Below, piece by piece: positions 59,905-64,000 of a stretch of DNA of 64,000 bases. A program made the translations under genes and the position numbers. Each line of letters opens with the position of its first letter. Position 1 is the first letter of the stretch. This DNA comes from Humibacter ginsenosidimutans (GTDB taxonomy: Bacteria; Actinomycetota; Actinomycetes; Actinomycetales; Microbacteriaceae), in assembly GCF_007859675.1 (NCBI RefSeq), contig NZ_CP042305.1, positions 3,410,001-3,474,000 of the forward strand. Reading direction: 5' to 3'. The notes under the pieces are model-generated. The model saw nothing but the letters and a program-made list of their open reading frames with translations, searched no databases and was not told the DNA's origin.

Positions 59905-59975
59905 CCCACGTGCGCCAGGTCTCGGGTATTGCGCCAGAAGACCTGGCGCAGACGCCGAGACCTGGCGCACGTGGG
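59905..59975. terminator. Nested palindrome with four TGCGCCAG units, between convergent genes
   Basis: Outer arms 59905-59925 and 59955-59975 are perfectly complementary over 21 bp (CCCACGTGCGCCAGGTCTCG...); an inner TGCGCCAG-AAGAC-CTGGCGCA (59930-59950) repeats the same core, so the site can fold as one long or three short hairpins. Located just after both stops. Confidence 0.65.
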
Positions 59976-59981
59976 CGGGGA

Positions 59982-61346
<1,365 letters not shown>

Positions 61347-61377
61347 CAGAAGAGTCTATGGGCGACTGAGGTGAGTG

Positions 61378-61399
61378 CGGTGAGAGCTCGCTCTCACCG
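61378..61399. repeat. Short hairpin upstream of aspS
   Basis: CGGTGAGAG-CTCG-CTCTCACCG, 9-bp perfect stem, near the aspS promoter. Significance unclear. Confidence 0.4.
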
Positions 61400-61493
61400 C
61401 CGAACCGATGGAGCCCGTGAGCGGCGCAGCCGCGATAGGTGCGATTGAGGCTCGGTCCGGCGAGCAAGCCCGCCGGCGCGGTCGCGACCCTCT

Positions 61494-61892
61494 CTACTCG
61501 GCGTGCGCGTCGAGCCACTCGCGCCGCAGCCGCATCGGCGCGGTGGCGAGCCACGCATCCGTCACGATCTCCTCGAGCCTTCGCGCCGGCACCCTGTCGA
61601 GCCAGACGAGCACCGACGGGTACCCGTCGAAGTGCGGCGTCGTGAAGAACAGCGTCGGATCGACCTCGACGAGCGCGAGCTTGGTGGCCTCGTCGTCGAC
61701 CTTGGCGCCCAGCACGGGTCCCGGCTGCTCCGTGATCCCGAGCGCCTGCAGGTCGGGCTTGCGCAGCGGTCTCTCCCAGACGAAGCCCTTGCCGTGCACT
61801 CGCCAGAACGCGTGTCCCCAGCTGGTCGTCTCATCGGTGTCGGGAAGAGCCAGCGCGAGCTCGCGCACATCGTCCCAGCCCACTTCAGACAT
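61494..61892 (-). CDS. MmcQ/YjbR-family DNA-binding-fold protein (132 aa)
   Basis: ELALALPDTDETTSWGHAFWRVHGKGFVWERPL and FFTTPHFDGYPSVLVWLDRVPARRLEEIVTDAWLATAP are the YjbR (CyaY-like) pattern. Start ATG 61892 with GAGGGG upstream; a GTG at 61901 is the alternative. Upstream of aspS on the same strand, 147 bp apart. Function unknown. Confidence 0.87.
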   Translation of the reverse strand: MSEVGWDDVRELALALPDTDETTSWGHAFWRVHGKGFVWERPLRKPDLQALGITEQPGPVLGAKVDDEATKLALVEVDPTLFFTTPHFDGYPSVLVWLDRVPARRLEEIVTDAWLATAPMRLRREWLDAHAE

Positions 61893-62081
61893 CCGCGTCA
61901 CCCCTCGTCCGACACTACGGGGTCATGCCGAGTGCGCAACAAGCCGGCTCGTGCCGACCGTCGCGGCCTTCGGGGCAGGAGGCGGCTCACGTGCGAGAAG
62001 GTCTCGGGTGAGCGCGTGGGGCCGGGCGCCGAGGCAGCGCTCACGGCGAATTCACCGACGCGCCCTCCGTACACTGGCAGG

Positions 62082-62759
62082 GTGGCAGCTTCCCAGGTGC
62101 ATCTCGTGCGTCACGGCGAGGTGCACAATCCCGACGGCATCCTTTATGGCAGGATGCCCGGCTTCCACCTTTCCGATCTCGGCCGCAGCATGGCGCAGGC
62201 GGCGGCAGACGATCTCGTTGCACGGCGGCGTCCTGTCGCGGCCGTGATCGCATCGCCCCTGCAGCGCACCCAGGAGTCGGCGGCGCCGATCGCCGCGGCG
62301 TTCGATCAGCAGATCCAGACGGATGCCCGCCTCATCGAGCCCGCGAACCACTTCGAGGGCAAGGTGATGTCGAAGGCCCTGCGCAGCCCGGCGAACTGGC
62401 CGTGGCTGGTCAACCCGCTGCGTCCGAGCTGGGGCGAGTCGTACCACTCGATCGAGCAGCGCATGCTGGCCGCGCTGCATGACGCCTTCGACCGAGCCGA
62501 GTCGGCGACCGCGCAGCGATCCTCCGCCGACGGCGACGCGGCCCCGGTCGATGTCGTGCTCGTCAGCCACCAGCTGCCGATCTGGGTGGCGCACCTCTCG
62601 CTCGCCGGCGAGCGCTTCATGCACGACCCGCGCGAGCGACGCTGCTCGCTCTCCAGCATCACGACCTTCGAGCGCCGGTCGGGCCAGCTCGTCGAGGTCT
62701 CGTACTCCGATCCCGCTGCCGCTCTTGCCGCGGATTCGACCGATGTGGGGGCAGTGTGA
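62082..62759 (+). CDS. Histidine-phosphatase superfamily protein (225 aa)
   Basis: Catalytic HLVRHGEVH (Arg10, His11) and SPLQRTQESA; second His in VLVSHQLPIW. Substrate not evident. TACACT (62070-62075) ends six bases before the GTG (leaderless). Stop overlaps the TlpA start (GTGA); first gene of a run with TlpA and CcdA that resembles cytochrome c-maturation clusters of actinobacteria. Confidence 0.9.
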   Translation: MAASQVHLVRHGEVHNPDGILYGRMPGFHLSDLGRSMAQAAADDLVARRRPVAAVIASPLQRTQESAAPIAAAFDQQIQTDARLIEPANHFEGKVMSKALRSPANWPWLVNPLRPSWGESYHSIEQRMLAALHDAFDRAESATAQRSSADGDAAPVDVVLVSHQLPIWVAHLSLAGERFMHDPRERRCSLSSITTFERRSGQLVEVSYSDPAAALAADSTDVGAV

Positions 62760-63352
62760 AGCGCCGCATCCTCGCCGTCGCTGCTGCGGCGCTCGCCGTC
62801 GGCGCGCTGCTCAGCGGTTGTGCCAACGATGAGCTCGCCAAGCAGTACACCTCCGGCGACGACAAGAACTACATCGCGGGCAGCGGCGTCACCGAACTCA
62901 AGCCGGCCGACCGCGCCACGCCGGTCGACTTCTCGGGCAAGACCGACGACGGCACGTCCTTCTCGTCGAAGGCCGAGCGCGGCGACGTGCTGGTGGTCAA
63001 CTTCTGGTACGCGGGATGCCCGCCCTGCCGCGCCGAGGCATCCGACCTTCAGAAGATCTCGACCGAGTACTCCGGCAAGGGTGTGACCTTCATCGGCGTG
63101 AACACCCGCGACTCCGCCGCGACCTCGCAATCGTTCGACAGCGAGTTCAAGGTGACCTATCCGTCGATCCTCGACGCGGACGGCGGCGCCGTGCAGCTCG
63201 CCTTCAGCGGATCCATGCGCCCCAACGCCACGCCCACGACGTTCGTGATCGACAAGCAGGGCCGCATCGCGGCGCGCATCGCCGGCGACATCGCGGCGCA
63301 GCCGTCGACGCTCACCACGCTGATCGATTCCACGCTCGCCGAGGGCAAGTGA
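62756..63352 (+). CDS. TlpA/ResA-like thiol-disulfide lipoprotein (198 aa)
   Basis: Lipobox LSGC (Cys22), then a thioredoxin-like domain with CPPC (Cys88, Cys91) in FWYAGCPPCRAEA and cis-Pro in NATPTTFVID. Extracytoplasmic reductant for apocytochrome c or other Cys pairs; the CcdA protein downstream likely supplies electrons. Coupled to the upstream phosphatase gene. Confidence 0.92.
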   Translation: MKRRILAVAAAALAVGALLSGCANDELAKQYTSGDDKNYIAGSGVTELKPADRATPVDFSGKTDDGTSFSSKAERGDVLVVNFWYAGCPPCRAEASDLQKISTEYSGKGVTFIGVNTRDSAATSQSFDSEFKVTYPSILDADGGAVQLAFSGSMRPNATPTTFVIDKQGRIAARIAGDIAAQPSTLTTLIDSTLAEGK

Positions 63353-63377
63353 TGGGCGTGCGCAGGATGACCGACTG

Positions 63378-64000
63378 ATGGGCATCGAGAACTTCGTGCT
63401 GTCGGCACCTCTGCTGTTGACGGTGCCCGTGGCGCTGCTGGCCGGCTTCATCTCGTTCGCCTCGCCGTGCATCCTGCCGCTCGTTCCCGGCTACCTCGCC
63501 TACATCGGCGGGTTCACCGGCGAGACCGCGGCCGCGGCGGCCGCTGCCGGGGTCGCCCCGGGCGGCCAGGGCGCGACGGCCACGGCCACGGCGGTGCGCA
63601 CCGGCCGCAACCGGCTCGTGCTCGGCGTGGCGCTCTTCGTGCTCGGCTTCGCGGTGGTCTTCGTGCTCACCGGGTTCGTGTTCGGGGCGCTGGGGTTCTG
63701 GATGATCCAGTGGCGCGACCTCATCACGCGCATCGCCGGCATCGTGCTCATCGTGCTCGGGCTCGTGTTCGTCGGGCAGTTCACCTTCATGCAGCGCACG
63801 TTCAAGCCGCAGTGGCGGCCGCTGACCGGGCTCGCGGGCGCACCGCTGCTCGGCATCATCTTCGCGATCGGCTGGAGCCCGTGCACCGGCCCGACGCTGG
63901 CCGCCATCACCACCATGAGCTACTCGAGCGGCTCGGCCTGGCAGGGCGCCGTGCTCGCACTGTTCTACGCGCTCGGCCTCGGCGTGCCGTTCGTGCTGAT
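63378..64000 (+). CDS. CcdA-like cytochrome c biogenesis membrane protein, N-terminal part
   Basis: Runs off the window end; 207 residues are visible. Helix 1 carries the redox Cys in FASPCILPLVPGYLAYIGG and a later helix the second one in GWSPCTGPTLAAI, the CcdA/DsbD-beta pattern. An Ala/Thr-rich loop lies between helices 1 and 2. It moves electrons from cytoplasmic thioredoxin to the TlpA-like protein encoded just before. Confidence 0.93.
   Translation, partial: MGIENFVLSAPLLLTVPVALLAGFISFASPCILPLVPGYLAYIGGFTGETAAAAAAAGVAPGGQGATATATAVRTGRNRLVLGVALFVLGFAVVFVLTGFVFGALGFWMIQWRDLITRIAGIVLIVLGLVFVGQFTFMQRTFKPQWRPLTGLAGAPLLGIIFAIGWSPCTGPTLAAITTMSYSSGSAWQGAVLALFYALGLGVPFVL

Overview
The window looks like a chromosomal segment of a high-G+C actinobacterium, most likely Microbacteriaceae. 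Pointers are the 32-residue basic ribosomal protein bS22, a short archaeal-type AspRS, extreme use of the heptamer GGATGCC/GGCATCC, LAxTG (class E sortase type) wall-anchor signals and many leaderless genes. There is no rRNA, tRNA, CRISPR array, prophage or insertion sequence. The genus is not resolved.

Layout. 1-4.3 kb: end of a secreted phosphoesterase, an ABC-2/Pip-like membrane protein with its TetR regulator, an aldo/keto reductase and an unknown gene. 4.4-10.4 kb: a MarR regulator coupled to a 1344-residue fusion of both halves of a heterodimeric ABC exporter, then an AI-2E-type permease. 10.4-17.5 kb: a gamma-glutamylation amine or amino-alcohol catabolic cluster (APC permease, frameshifted FadR regulator, GS-like ligase, aldehyde dehydrogenase, SDR, PuuD-type hydrolase). 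17.5-23.3 kb: AKR/MarR pair, a small membrane protein, two genes behind MerR-type promoters, a YibE/F protein and a thiolase. 23.4-33.4 kb: a LacI-controlled sugar system with a wall-anchored glycosidase (frameshifted), ABC importer without its ATPase, GH130 phosphorylase/hydrolase and HAD phosphatase. 33.4-45.3 kb: DoxX/HxlR pair, S9 peptidase, a YbhF-type ABC exporter operon ending in its TetR, a TetR/epimerase divergon, quinone-type oxidoreductase, and DUF6325-SHOCT-SDR. 45.6-50 kb: an orphan winged-helix regulator and a large LAETG-anchored surface protein. 50-64 kb: core genes (upp, tadA, CDF, proC, Trk K+ uptake, ArsR, bS22, glutaredoxin, aspS, histidine phosphatase, TlpA, CcdA).

General points. 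Sixteen genes have a TAnnnT -10 box ending 6-7 nt before the start codon, i.e. leaderless transcripts. Several regulatory palindromes can be assigned to their regulators by position. Two genes are broken by what looks like the same one-base loss in a GGGGGTC tract. Large intergenic stem-loops recur, and one member of a GAGGAGCG/TCTCGAAACC repeat family is translated in frame as the linker of the ABC fusion.
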